Shown in pieces: positions 1 through 5,437 of a stretch of 6,952 nt of DNA. Origin of the DNA: Planctomycetaceae bacterium (GTDB lineage: Bacteria; Planctomycetota; Phycisphaerae; Phycisphaerales; SM1A02). Below the pieces are notes generated by a model. It had not been told where the DNA came from. It saw only the letters and a program-made list of their open reading frames with translations, and did not search any database. The stretch covers positions 1 to 6,952 of the forward strand of contig JAIYCA010000355.1 of assembly GCA_027488265.1 (NCBI GenBank). Reading direction: 5' to 3'. The first letter of the stretch is position 1; every line of letters starts with the position of its first letter. Both the position numbers and the translations under genes were made by a program.

Positions 1-374
1 CTCAAGCGATTGAAGACAGCATTGAGTTGCGCGGCATCTGCCGAGCGATCGGCGCGAATCAGCGGCTTCAACCGGTCAACGCCGCCCGCGCGTTCAATCG
101 CTTCATCCACAAATCCATCGAGCGCTTCGAGCGAAACCACCGCACCGTTGACTTCGATGTTGCCGTCGGCCAGCACGTTGATGGTGAGCCCTGCCTGCTC
201 AACTTCCTTCGATTCTTCGCCCTTCTCCTTCGGTAGATCGAGATCGGATCTCGTCACTTGCGCCATCTGCGCCGTGACAAGAAAGAAGATCAGCAACTGG
301 AACACGATGTCGATCATCGGTGTCATGTCGATGACGACGGCTCGGTTGCTGGAGTTGGACTTTTGGAATCGCAC
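1..374 (-). CDS. ExbD/TolR-family biopolymer transport protein (3' end cut by window)
   Basis: This is the small subunit of a proton-driven inner-membrane motor of the ExbBD/TolQR type. ExbD supplies the membrane aspartate that carries protons through the ExbB channel. 124 codons are visible; the family is usually about 135-145 residues, so only the last part is missing. A short N-terminus precedes the signature DMTPMIDIVFQLLIFFLV at residues 16-33, which aligns with NVTPFIDVMLVLLIIFMV of E. coli ExbD. D22 is the expected proton-carrying aspartate. The periplasmic domain follows, including LTINVLADGNIEVNG (63-77) and the family-typical IRADRSAD (106-113). The start is a GTG at 374-372: an in-frame TGA lies five codons upstream, and the next ATG falls inside the signature. 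No clear Shine-Dalgarno is seen. It lies 56 bases downstream of the ExbB-type gene on the same strand, so cotranscription is likely. Sequence alone does not separate ExbD from TolR. Confidence 0.9.
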   Translation of the reverse strand, partial: MRFQKSNSSNRAVVIDMTPMIDIVFQLLIFFLVTAQMAQVTRSDLDLPKEKGEESKEVEQAGLTINVLADGNIEVNGAVVSLEALDGFVDEAIERAGGVDRLKPLIRADRSADAAQLNAVFNRL

Positions 375-430
375 GGTAAAGGCTTCGTTTCAGCGAGAAA
401 TGACTGGCTTTCGATTGGTCTGCGTCGTCG

Positions 431-1153
431 TCACTTCCCGCCCTTGCGCGCACCCTTCTCAACGAGCGTCACGATTTCTTCCGCGTTCCCCGCGCACTCA
501 CCCGCGAGTGCGTCCACGCGATTGCGGAGGTAGCCGTAAATCGACACGCAGGGAATCGCGACGACGAGACCTTGGAAGGTCGTGATGAGTGCGATCGCGA
601 TGTTCGAGGCGAGTTCTTCGTAGTAGCTCGCGTTGTTTGCCGCACCCGTTGCGACGGTATCGAACGCACCGATCATGCCTTGCACGGTGCCGAGAAGGCC
701 AAGAAGCGGCGCAACCGAGCCGATCGTCGCGATCACGTCCATCGTGCGATAGAGCTTCGCGGTCTCTTCTGCGCCCGCCTCTTCCATCGCAGCCTTGATT
801 TCGAATGCACCAAAGGGCGAACGGAGGAAGCGCTTCAAACCAGCGGCAATCACGCGCAGGTAGTAGCAGTCATTCGCAGGAAGTGCCGCATACTCAAGCG
901 CACCCTCAAGATCACCACGCTCCACCATTTCGCGCACCGCTTGCACCTTCTCCGTAGGGAGAAGCGCCGTACGGCGAATCTGCACGAAGTGGATGATCAC
1001 GAAGGCCGTCGCAACCACCGAGAGAATCACGATGATGTAACCAATGACACCGCCACCGGTGATGAACTTGAGGAGCGATCCTCCGTCCTTCGACTCCGCT
1101 TCAGCGGCTTGCATGAGGATGTTGGGAATGAGGTTCTGCATGTCGTGGCTCAC
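431..1153 (-). CDS. MotA/TolQ/ExbB-family proton channel protein
   Basis: This is the large subunit of an ExbB/TolQ-type inner-membrane motor, forming the ring around the ExbD partner encoded just downstream. It has 240 residues, within the family range. Predicted membrane spans are at about 36-58, 141-165 and 183-208, with a cytoplasmic domain between the first two. The signature GSVAPLLGLLGTVQGMIGAF (145-164) is the family's second-helix motif. ALITTFQGLVVAIPCVSIYG (188-207) is the third helix; its threonines at 191-192 fall where the conserved pore Thr of ExbB lies. The listed start is GTG at 1153-1151. An in-frame ATG at 1141-1139 (residue 5) is equally possible, and neither has a clear ribosome binding site. 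A 93-base gap separates it from the upstream secreted protein gene. I found no convincing promoter there, so it is probably read with the upstream genes. The role with the VWA protein is inference from gene order. Confidence 0.93.
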   Translation of the reverse strand: MSHDMQNLIPNILMQAAEAESKDGGSLLKFITGGGVIGYIIVILSVVATAFVIIHFVQIRRTALLPTEKVQAVREMVERGDLEGALEYAALPANDCYYLRVIAAGLKRFLRSPFGAFEIKAAMEEAGAEETAKLYRTMDVIATIGSVAPLLGLLGTVQGMIGAFDTVATGAANNASYYEELASNIAIALITTFQGLVVAIPCVSIYGYLRNRVDALAGECAGNAEEIVTLVEKGARKGGK

Positions 1154-1246
1154 TTCGGTTCGTGCTTCTGTGGTGGCGCGGCTCGGTGACGAAAGCGCGC
1201 GGAGTGATTGATTGAATTGACTTCCATTTCAGCGCGTGGAAACGAG

Positions 1247-2383
1247 TTACGGATTTCCTCGCGTCTGATCTGACGTTGCGTTCACGCGTAGTCGCGCGTC
1301 ACGCACTTTCTCGTCGAGAATCGTCGCAACCTGTGCAGCCGAGACGTTGTCGCCCGACTCCTTCAAGAGCGCGACCGCTTCCTCAAGTGCATACGCATCG
1401 ACGAGACCTGTCTTGTCGAGTCCCGACGCAGGAACCGCAAGAAATGCAAGTGCAGCTTCTTCCAAGGCGCGATTGCGACTGTCGCCCGTCGTCGCGCGCG
1501 CCATGCGCGCGGCGTGCGTGCCCGCTGCTGCGAACTTCCACGCGGAAAGGTACGCCGGAGCGTCCGGAAGAATGCGCTCAAACTCCGCGACCGCTTTCGC
1601 AGCCGCGCGCGCATCAGGCGCCGAGAGAATCGCTTCGATCAGACTGAGCGCACGCACCGCGGGCGCTGCATCGCGGCTCACTTCTGCAGCAGGCGTGGGC
1701 TTCGCGTCGCGCTCTGTCGCCGCAAGAATGCGCGCGAGACGCGCGGTTGCTTCACTCGCCACACCCGCCTGCGCCGCCGACATCGACTTCGCTGCATCGC
1801 GAAGTGCATCAGCCAAATCAGGCCGCGTAGACGTCGGCAAGAACGGCGAGAGTTCAGGCAGTAGACCCGTGGTATCGTCGAGGATGCCTGGAAGATCGGG
1901 ATATCGCGATGGTTCACCGTTCGAACCAATGCGCAGGCACACGCTCCACGGCTCGACTGCCGCACGCAGGTCATTCTTCGCGAGCGCGCAGCGCAGAAGG
2001 CCCTCCGCGATCACCGCGGTCGTCGGGCCATCTTGCGAGCGATAGCGTTCCCAGTGCTTCGTGAAGAGCGGTTCCGCCAGCGCCTCATCGCCGCGCTCAA
2101 CGCGAATGCGCGCGCGCCAGAGATCCTGCCCAATCGCGAGTTCGCCCTCGAGCCCAGGAATGGTCGCGCCTTCGACATCGCGCACCATGTCCCATGGAAT
2201 CGTGACCGCAGCCTTCGCCGTCCCCTGCTGCACTTCAAGCCCGCGCAACGCCGCAACCGCGCTCAATCCCTTCACCGGCTCGGCACCGCCGCGCAAAATG
2301 ACGGTGATATCTGCCAGTACGTGTGTCGGCGCGAAGAAACTGGCCGTCACCGCCACGATGCCGATGTGAAGCGCGCGCATCAT
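1247..2383 (-). CDS. Secreted Ala-rich helical protein of unknown function, partner of the VWA/ExbBD cluster
   Basis: I do not recognise a named family. The 378-residue product begins with a likely Sec signal peptide: MMR, a hydrophobic stretch at about residues 5-18, and VLA at 22-24 as the probable cleavage site, so it should be periplasmic. Residues 25-70 look like a small beta-rich module (ITVILRGG, then AAVTIPWDMVRDVEG). A strand-rich opening ending in a PWD-x-V motif is, to my recollection, common in planctomycete secreted proteins that continue into TPR-like helices. The rest (about 80-365) is Ala/Leu/Arg/Glu-rich and helical, consistent with degenerate helical repeats, but I could not phase them. 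The start ATG overlaps the stop of the VWA gene in an ATGA junction, which implies translational coupling. A second ATG follows immediately. It is placed between the VWA gene and the ExbB gene, so it may be a periplasmic partner of that complex. This is inference from position. Confidence 0.85.
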   Translation of the reverse strand: MMRALHIGIVAVTASFFAPTHVLADITVILRGGAEPVKGLSAVAALRGLEVQQGTAKAAVTIPWDMVRDVEGATIPGLEGELAIGQDLWRARIRVERGDEALAEPLFTKHWERYRSQDGPTTAVIAEGLLRCALAKNDLRAAVEPWSVCLRIGSNGEPSRYPDLPGILDDTTGLLPELSPFLPTSTRPDLADALRDAAKSMSAAQAGVASEATARLARILAATERDAKPTPAAEVSRDAAPAVRALSLIEAILSAPDARAAAKAVAEFERILPDAPAYLSAWKFAAAGTHAARMARATTGDSRNRALEEAALAFLAVPASGLDKTGLVDAYALEEAVALLKESGDNVSAAQVATILDEKVRDARLRVNATSDQTRGNP

Positions 2384-3576
2384 GGCCTCACCGCTCCCCC
2401 GCTCGTCGGTACGAAGCGGAATACGCCGCGATTCTCTTTCGCAATTTGCATGAGCGGATCTTTGCCTGCCTCGCTTGAGAATCCGACGGTGTTGATGATC
2501 ACATCGCGCTTCAACTTGTCGACGAAATCCTTGATGTGGTACGCCGTGTCGACAGGGATTTCACCGTCGGTCAAGAAGAACACAACATCTGGCGGCTCTG
2601 GCAAGTTGAAGACGCGCTCCAGTGCTTGCAGTGGATAGGTGCCACCCTGCGCTACTTGATCTTGCAGCCACTGGCGCGTACGCGCGATATTCGAGCGCGT
2701 CGATCGAAGCCAATTTCCCGTATCCCACGGCGGCAAGATCGCACCGTTTGAGTAGAGCACCACGTAGTACTGCGTCGAATCTGGCAGCGCAGAAACCGAT
2801 CGTGCGAGTTCCGAAAGCGCGGTCTGCAGTCGGTTGTCCGCTTCCATCGATCCCGACACGTCGACGATGTATGCGAAGCGCGAACCGCGACCACCGATAC
2901 CGAAGAAGCTCGTACCGCCGCCGCCCTTTCCGCTGCCGATACCGATGCCGCTTCCCGCGCCGCCCGGGCCAACGATCGCGCCAACGCCTGGGGCTTCAAT
3001 CGCGCCGAAACTGTTCTCGTTTGGATTGTCGCTCGCGAGATCGTTTGAGAGATTCGGTAGCGGATCGATCTCCGTCGAGACAGGCCCCATCACCAAGGGC
3101 GATGGATCGGGTAGTTCGACGTCCTCCGTCACTTCCACTGTGGGTGGGAGTTCCTGAAGCTTCAATTCCACCGTGGGAATGTCAGGGTCGACGCGCTCCG
3201 GCAACTTGATCCACCAAAGGCGGAGCAAGATCAGAACGTGCACGACGATGGAGAGCGCAAATCCTAGGAGCAACAGGTGCAGCCAACGTTCGCGCACCAT
3301 GCGGCGCCGCTCGTTGCGAAGGATTTGCTCCTCGCTCAACATCGGAGTTGCCGCAGCCGCAGGAGGCATTCCCCCACCCGCTCCAAGCGGCGGTGGTGGA
3401 ACCGAACTGGGGTTGGAAGGCAGATTCGTCACGAGGGGGAATACGCGCGGAGCGGCCGGCGATTGTAAGGAAATCGGCGTTCCGACGAGGATCGCGACGC
3501 GGATCGCGCCGGGGATCGCGACGGGGTTTGCGAGGAGGCTCGCGACGGGGTTTGCGAGGAGGATCGCGCCGACCAC
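2380..3576 (-). CDS. Membrane-anchored VWA-domain protein with TonB/TolA-like N-terminal anchor (start uncertain)
   Basis: Coordinates give the outer limit of the open frame (398 residues, GTG start). Residues 1-35 are encoded by a 12-bp tandem repeat and may not be translated. Internal starts are GTG at 3432 (350 aa) and ATG at 3369 (329 aa), the latter preceded by purine-rich GGAGCGGGTGGGGGA. I favour one of these, because the first 30 residues would otherwise add a second hydrophobic segment. Conserved layout in long-form numbering: basic RNERRRMVRER (88-98), one membrane span (about 99-118), a Pro/Glu-rich stalk (125-165), a Gly-rich linker (199-231), and a VWA domain (about 233-392). The MIDAS residues are DVSGS (239-243), T313 in GGTYP and D337 in LTDGE. 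Inside the span, S109xxxH113 and L120 match the spacing of the S, H and L of the TonB SHLS motif. The VWA domain should face the periplasm. It lies downstream of pyrH, in the same reading frame after pyrH's stop, and overlaps the next gene by 4 bases. Confidence 0.88.
   Translation of the reverse strand: MVGAILLANPVASLLANPVAIPGAIRVAILVGTPISLQSPAAPRVFPLVTNLPSNPSSVPPPPLGAGGGMPPAAAATPMLSEEQILRNERRRMVRERWLHLLLLGFALSIVVHVLILLRLWWIKLPERVDPDIPTVELKLQELPPTVEVTEDVELPDPSPLVMGPVSTEIDPLPNLSNDLASDNPNENSFGAIEAPGVGAIVGPGGAGSGIGIGSGKGGGGTSFFGIGGRGSRFAYIVDVSGSMEADNRLQTALSELARSVSALPDSTQYYVVLYSNGAILPPWDTGNWLRSTRSNIARTRQWLQDQVAQGGTYPLQALERVFNLPEPPDVVFFLTDGEIPVDTAYHIKDFVDKLKRDVIINTVGFSSEAGKDPLMQIAKENRGVFRFVPTSGGAVRP
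3490..3573. repeat. Seven-unit 12-bp tandem repeat between pyrH and the VWA gene
   Basis: Seven 12-base units run without a gap on the plus strand, at 3490, 3502, 3514, 3526, 3538, 3550 and 3562. They read GATCGCGACGCG, GATCGCGCCGGG, GATCGCGACGGG, GTTTGCGAGGAG, GCTCGCGACGGG, GTTTGCGAGGAG and GATCGCGCCGAC. A 24-bp higher-order unit is also visible: 3516-3539 and 3540-3563 agree at 23 of 24 bases. Because 12 is a multiple of three, the array keeps the minus-strand frame open and would encode tetrapeptides such as AILL, ANPV, ASLL, ANPV, AIPG, AIRV and AILV. It either lies in the VWA leader or encodes a low-complexity hydrophobic N-terminus. Unit number could vary between strains. Confidence 0.85.
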
Positions 3577-3606
3577 AAAGCCGAACGTGCGCCGACCAGC
3601 ACGAAC

Positions 3607-4329
3607 TCACCGCGTGACAAGTGTCCCGATGCGTTCACCCGCGACCACACGGCGAATGTTTCCCGCCGTTTTGTAGTCAAAGACGCACACGGGCAGCGCG
3701 TGCTCCATGCACATCGTGAGCGCCGTGAGGTCCATGACGCCAAGTTGCTTCTCGATCGCCTCCGCAAACGTGAGGTGGTCGTATCGCGTCGCGGTCGGAT
3801 CCTTCTTCGGGTCGGCGGTGTAAATCCCGTCGACCTTGGTCGCCTTCAAGAGGACGCTCGCGTTCAGTTCGATCGCGCGGAGGCTCGCACATGTGTCGGT
3901 GGTGAAGAACGGGTTGCCCGTTCCAGCGACGAGAATGATGACGCGGCCCTTTTCGAGGTGCCGCACCGCGCGACCACGAATGAATGGCTCCGCCACGGCG
4001 GGAACGTTGATCGCGCTCATCACGCGTGCGGGGCGACCGATGCCTTCGAGCGCTTCTTTCAGCGCGAGGCCATTGATGACCGTGCCGAGCATGCCCATGT
4101 AGTCGGCGGTCGACTGATGGACGACGCCGTCTTTCGCCATGCGCGCGCCACGAATGATGTTGCCACCGCCGACGACGACGGCGATTTGCCCGCCGAGTTC
4201 ACACGCCGACGAAATCTCGCCTGCGATGACGCGGAGTTCTGCCGTATCGATCCCTAATTGCCCGACGGGCGAAAGGCTTTCACCGCTGATTTTCAAGACG
4301 AGACGCTGTGGGACTTTCAACGATGACAT
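3607..4329 (-). CDS. pyrH: UMP kinase (uridylate kinase)
   Basis: This cytosolic enzyme phosphorylates UMP to UDP with ATP, the step that commits new pyrimidines to nucleotide synthesis. At 240 residues it matches the usual bacterial length. The amino acid kinase fold is clear throughout: LKISGES (12-18, with the ATP-contacting lysine K13), GGGNIIRG (54-61), TADYMGMLGTVINGLAL (74-90, the UMP-binding and subunit-contact region), AGTGNPFFTTDT (135-146) and KATKVDGIYTADP (162-174). The ATG start at 4329-4327 is supported by alignment of the KISGE motif and by a promoter ending 6 bases upstream, which leaves little or no 5' leader. In most bacteria pyrH sits in rpsB-tsf-pyrH-frr; here it is divergent from frr, with 99 bases between the two starts. 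Its stop is 30 bases from the longest possible start of the VWA gene, which may therefore be cotranscribed. Confidence 0.98.
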   Translation of the reverse strand: MSSLKVPQRLVLKISGESLSPVGQLGIDTAELRVIAGEISSACELGGQIAVVVGGGNIIRGARMAKDGVVHQSTADYMGMLGTVINGLALKEALEGIGRPARVMSAINVPAVAEPFIRGRAVRHLEKGRVIILVAGTGNPFFTTDTCASLRAIELNASVLLKATKVDGIYTADPKKDPTATRYDHLTFAEAIEKQLGVMDLTALTMCMEHALPVCVFDYKTAGNIRRVVAGERIGTLVTR

Positions 4330-4335
4330 CGACGC

Positions 4336-4364
4336 ATTGCATCCGTTTCGTCGCGCGCGGTCAA
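4336..4364 (-). promoter_or_regulatory. Predicted pyrH promoter (TTGACC-N17-TGCAAT)
   Basis: On the minus strand the -35 element TTGACC (4364-4359, five of six to consensus) is followed by exactly 17 bases and the -10 element TGCAAT (4341-4336, four of six, with the key first T and final AT). Six bases separate the -10 from the pyrH ATG, so transcription should begin at or within a base or two of the start codon, giving a leaderless mRNA. This fits the absence of a well-placed Shine-Dalgarno. The -35 lies in the inverted repeat at 4359-4375. Confidence 0.6.
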
Positions 4365-4375
4365 GGCGCTTGACC
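4359..4375. promoter_or_regulatory. Perfect 7-bp inverted repeat GGTCAAG-GCG-CTTGACC, possible operator
   Basis: The 17-base sequence GGTCAAGGCGCTTGACC has two perfect 7-bp arms around three bases. It lies in the 99-base gap between the divergent starts of pyrH and frr and covers the pyrH -35 element. A protein bound here would block the pyrH promoter and could touch frr. Because the motif is symmetric it also puts TTGACC on the plus strand, but I see no good -10 at the right distance from that copy. Operator function is inference; it could be a chance palindrome around a -35. Confidence 0.45.
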
Positions 4376-4410
4376 CGTGAGTTTTCGCGATGAATCAGAA
4401 CTCCCCGCCC

Positions 4411-4419
4411 TGCTACACT
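4411..4419 (+). promoter_or_regulatory. Predicted frr promoter, extended -10 (TGC-TACACT)
   Basis: TGCTACACT reads as an extended -10: TG, one base, then TACACT at 4414-4419 (four of six to TATAAT). It ends 9 bases before the frr ATG at 4429, so the transcript should begin only a few bases upstream of the start codon or at it. No Shine-Dalgarno is present in the intervening CGCCGCGC-type sequence. No good -35 is seen 16-18 bases upstream, as is common for extended -10 promoters. Confidence 0.5.
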
Positions 4420-4428
4420 CGCCGCGCT

Positions 4429-4995
4429 ATGGACCTCGACACCATTCTCCTCGAGACCGAAGAGCGCATGCAGCGCTCGACTGACTACCTCGCTCGCGAA
4501 CTCCGCGGCATTCGCACGGGCCGTGCGAACACGGCGCTTCTTGAGTACATCAAAGTTGATTACTACGGTTCACATACAGACCTGCGTGAACTCGCGGCGA
4601 TTTCCGTCTCGGAAGCGACCCAGTTGGTGGTGAAGCCCTTCGATCCGAGGGGCAAGCACGACATCATTCGCGCGATCGAAACTTCCGGGCTTGGACTGAA
4701 TCCAATGTCGGAAGGCAACATGATTCGCATCAATGTGCCCGCGCCGTCGTCCGATCGCCGCAAGCAATTGATGACGCAGGTCAAGAAACTCGCGGAAGAT
4801 TCGAAGGTTGCGGTTCGCAACGAGCGTCGCGATGGCAACAAGTCGATCGATGCGCTCGTCTCGGATAAGAAGAACCCAGTGCCCGAAGACTCCGCGAAGA
4901 GCGCGAAAGAAGACATCGACGAGTTGACCAAGAAGTACTGCGATCAACTTGACGCCCTCGCGACGAAGAAGTGCGCGGAGATTGAAGAGATCTGA
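4429..4995 (+). CDS. frr: Ribosome recycling factor
   Basis: RRF works with EF-G to split the post-termination ribosome into subunits so that it can start again; it acts in the cytosol and is normally essential. The 188-residue product fits the usual length of about 185. Family features are collinear with E. coli RRF: ELRGIRTGRANTALLEYIKV (25-44), YYGSHTDLRELAAISV (46-61), GLGLNPMSEGNMIRINVPAP (96-115) and VAVRNERRDGN (138-148), followed by the C-terminal three-helix-bundle segment. I chose the ATG at 4429, not an in-frame ATG at 4390, because the 13 extra residues have no counterpart in the family and the extended -10 element lies between the two. The gene is divergent from pyrH instead of following it, and faces nrdR across a repeat-rich gap. 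Confidence 0.98.
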   Translation: MDLDTILLETEERMQRSTDYLARELRGIRTGRANTALLEYIKVDYYGSHTDLRELAAISVSEATQLVVKPFDPRGKHDIIRAIETSGLGLNPMSEGNMIRINVPAPSSDRRKQLMTQVKKLAEDSKVAVRNERRDGNKSIDALVSDKKNPVPEDSAKSAKEDIDELTKKYCDQLDALATKKCAEIEEI

Positions 4996-5003
4996 CGGTG
5001 TTT

Positions 5004-5050
5004 TGAGCGCTCGCGACTGGCGGCGGGGCGAACCTGCGGTTCGCGACCGC
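5004..5050. repeat. 47-bp palindromic repeat R1, copy a
   Basis: This copy matches 5170-5216 at 46 of 47 bases (A versus G at 5016). It opens with the 8-bp palindrome GAGCGCTC, then a GGCGGCGGG run, then the perfect hairpin GCGAACC-TGC-GGTTCGC (7-bp stem, three-base loop, 5028-5044), and ends in GACCGC. It begins only 8 bases after the frr stop, so the hairpin could act in ending or stabilising the frr transcript, although no T-run follows it. Confidence 0.85.
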
Positions 5051-5070
5051 GAATCACGAACAACAACCCG

Positions 5071-5099
5071 GTGCCCTGAGGATTCACTCCGAAGGGCAC
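5071..5099. other. Stem-loop GTGCCCT...AGGGCAC downstream of frr
   Basis: GTGCCCT (5071-5077) pairs perfectly with AGGGCAC (5093-5099). Inside, GAG and CTC can pair across GATTCA, leaving a three-base bulge. No T-run follows on either strand, so it is not a classic intrinsic terminator, but it could end or protect the frr message. Confidence 0.5.
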
Positions 5100-5108
5100 A
5101 ACCAGAGG

Positions 5109-5130
5109 GAGCCGCCGCAGCGGCGACCGC
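5109..5130. repeat. 22-bp palindromic repeat R2, copy a
   Basis: This is identical over 22 bases to 5140-5161, 31 bases downstream. Its core GCCGC-CGCA-GCGGC forms a 5-bp hairpin and is followed by GACCGC, the same tail that ends the 47-bp R1 element. R1 and R2 therefore look like variants of one design: a palindromic core plus a GACCGC tail. Confidence 0.8.
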
Positions 5131-5139
5131 TCAAGTTAC

Positions 5140-5161
5140 GAGCCGCCGCAGCGGCGACCGC
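5140..5161. repeat. 22-bp palindromic repeat R2, copy b
   Basis: This is the exact second copy of the 22-base element at 5109-5130, separated from it by the 9 bases TCAAGTTAC. The pair is bracketed by the two R1 copies, giving the order R1-R2-R2-R1, all in the same direction. Confidence 0.8.
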
Positions 5162-5169
5162 GATATGCA

Positions 5170-5216
5170 TGAGCGCTCGCGGCTGGCGGCGGGGCGAACC
5201 TGCGGTTCGCGACCGC
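5170..5216. repeat. 47-bp palindromic repeat R1, copy b
   Basis: This is the second copy of the element at 5004-5050, with one difference in 47 bases. Here the sequence after the tail reads CCGCCG, so the hairpin can extend: CGGCGG pairs with CCGCCG outside the GCGAACC-TGC-GGTTCGC stem, across a small G/GA internal loop. That gives about 13 base pairs. Confidence 0.85.
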
Positions 5217-5282
5217 CGCGTTCGCTCACTTTGGCGCGGATTGCACCAGATGTTTTCGAAGGCGGAGCGCAGCGAAGCCTGA

Positions 5283-5312
5283 GAAACGAACGTCGGAGTC
5301 GTTTGGCGTTTC
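5283..5312. other. Stem-loop GAAACGAACG...CGTT-TGG-CGTTTC
   Basis: GAAACG (5283-5288) pairs with CGTTTC (5307-5312), and AACG (5289-5292) pairs with CGTT (5300-5303). A three-base TGG bulge and a seven-base loop remain. It forms part of the structured right half of the convergent gap. It could help end transcripts from nrdR or frr, but no T-run supports an intrinsic terminator. Confidence 0.4.
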
Positions 5313-5319
5313 GTGTGGC

Positions 5320-5347
5320 ACTACCCCCCTGCGAAGCAGGAGGTAGT
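5320..5347. terminator. Strong stem-loop with GAA loop, possible transcription end for nrdR or frr
   Basis: ACTACC (5320-5325) pairs with GGTAGT (5342-5347), and CCTGC pairs with GCAGG around a GAA loop (5328-5340). The only interruption is a CC/A internal loop. The 11 base pairs make it one of the most stable structures in the gap. On the minus strand it lies about 165 bases beyond the nrdR stop. The missing T-run leaves the terminator call tentative. Confidence 0.4.
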
Positions 5348-5420
5348 GGATGAGCGTCTCCCACACCCCCCAACGACTCAAACTCCATCCACGAGGTCCA
5401 TCGCGCAGTCCATGCCTCGC

Positions 5421-5437
5421 CATCACCAGAGGTGATG
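5421..5437. terminator. Perfect hairpin CATCACC-AGA-GGTGATG downstream of nrdR
   Basis: A 7-bp perfect stem with a three-base loop lies 73 bases past the nrdR stop on the minus strand. It is the closest clean hairpin to that gene's end and so the best candidate for its RNA 3' end. No T-run follows on either strand, so rho-dependent ending or a 3' stabiliser is equally possible. Confidence 0.35.

Noticed and set aside
572..1189. A 205-codon open frame on the plus strand, opposite the ExbB-type gene.
   Set aside because: The minus strand encodes an unmistakable ExbB protein. The plus-strand product is an Arg/His-rich shadow.
1154..1246. Possible promoter for the ExbB/ExbD genes in the 93-base gap, with an AT-richer TCAATTCAATCAATCAC run.
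   Set aside because: No -35/-10 pair of acceptable spacing was found on the minus strand. The run looks like simple sequence.
1347..2045. A 232-codon open frame on the plus strand, opposite the secreted helical protein gene.
   Set aside because: It is antisense to a gene with a signal peptide and a coupled start. Its Ser/Ala/Arg-rich product looks like the mirror of GC-rich codons and matches no family.
3576..3609. pyrH and the VWA gene share one reading frame, separated by a single TGA, hinting at a readthrough fusion.
   Set aside because: A shared frame occurs by chance one time in three. The first in-frame residues are tandem-repeat sequence and no readthrough signal is visible.
4370..4375. 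Plus-strand TTGACC as the -35 of the frr promoter.
   Set aside because: The -10 position 17 bases downstream (about 4393-4398) reads AATCAG, a poor match, and the convincing -10 at 4414 is 38 bases away.
5109..5161. Possible CRISPR-like repeat-spacer-repeat.
   Set aside because: There are only two 22-bp copies with a 9-base spacer and no cas genes, and the flanking elements show the same palindromic design. REP-like repeats explain it better.
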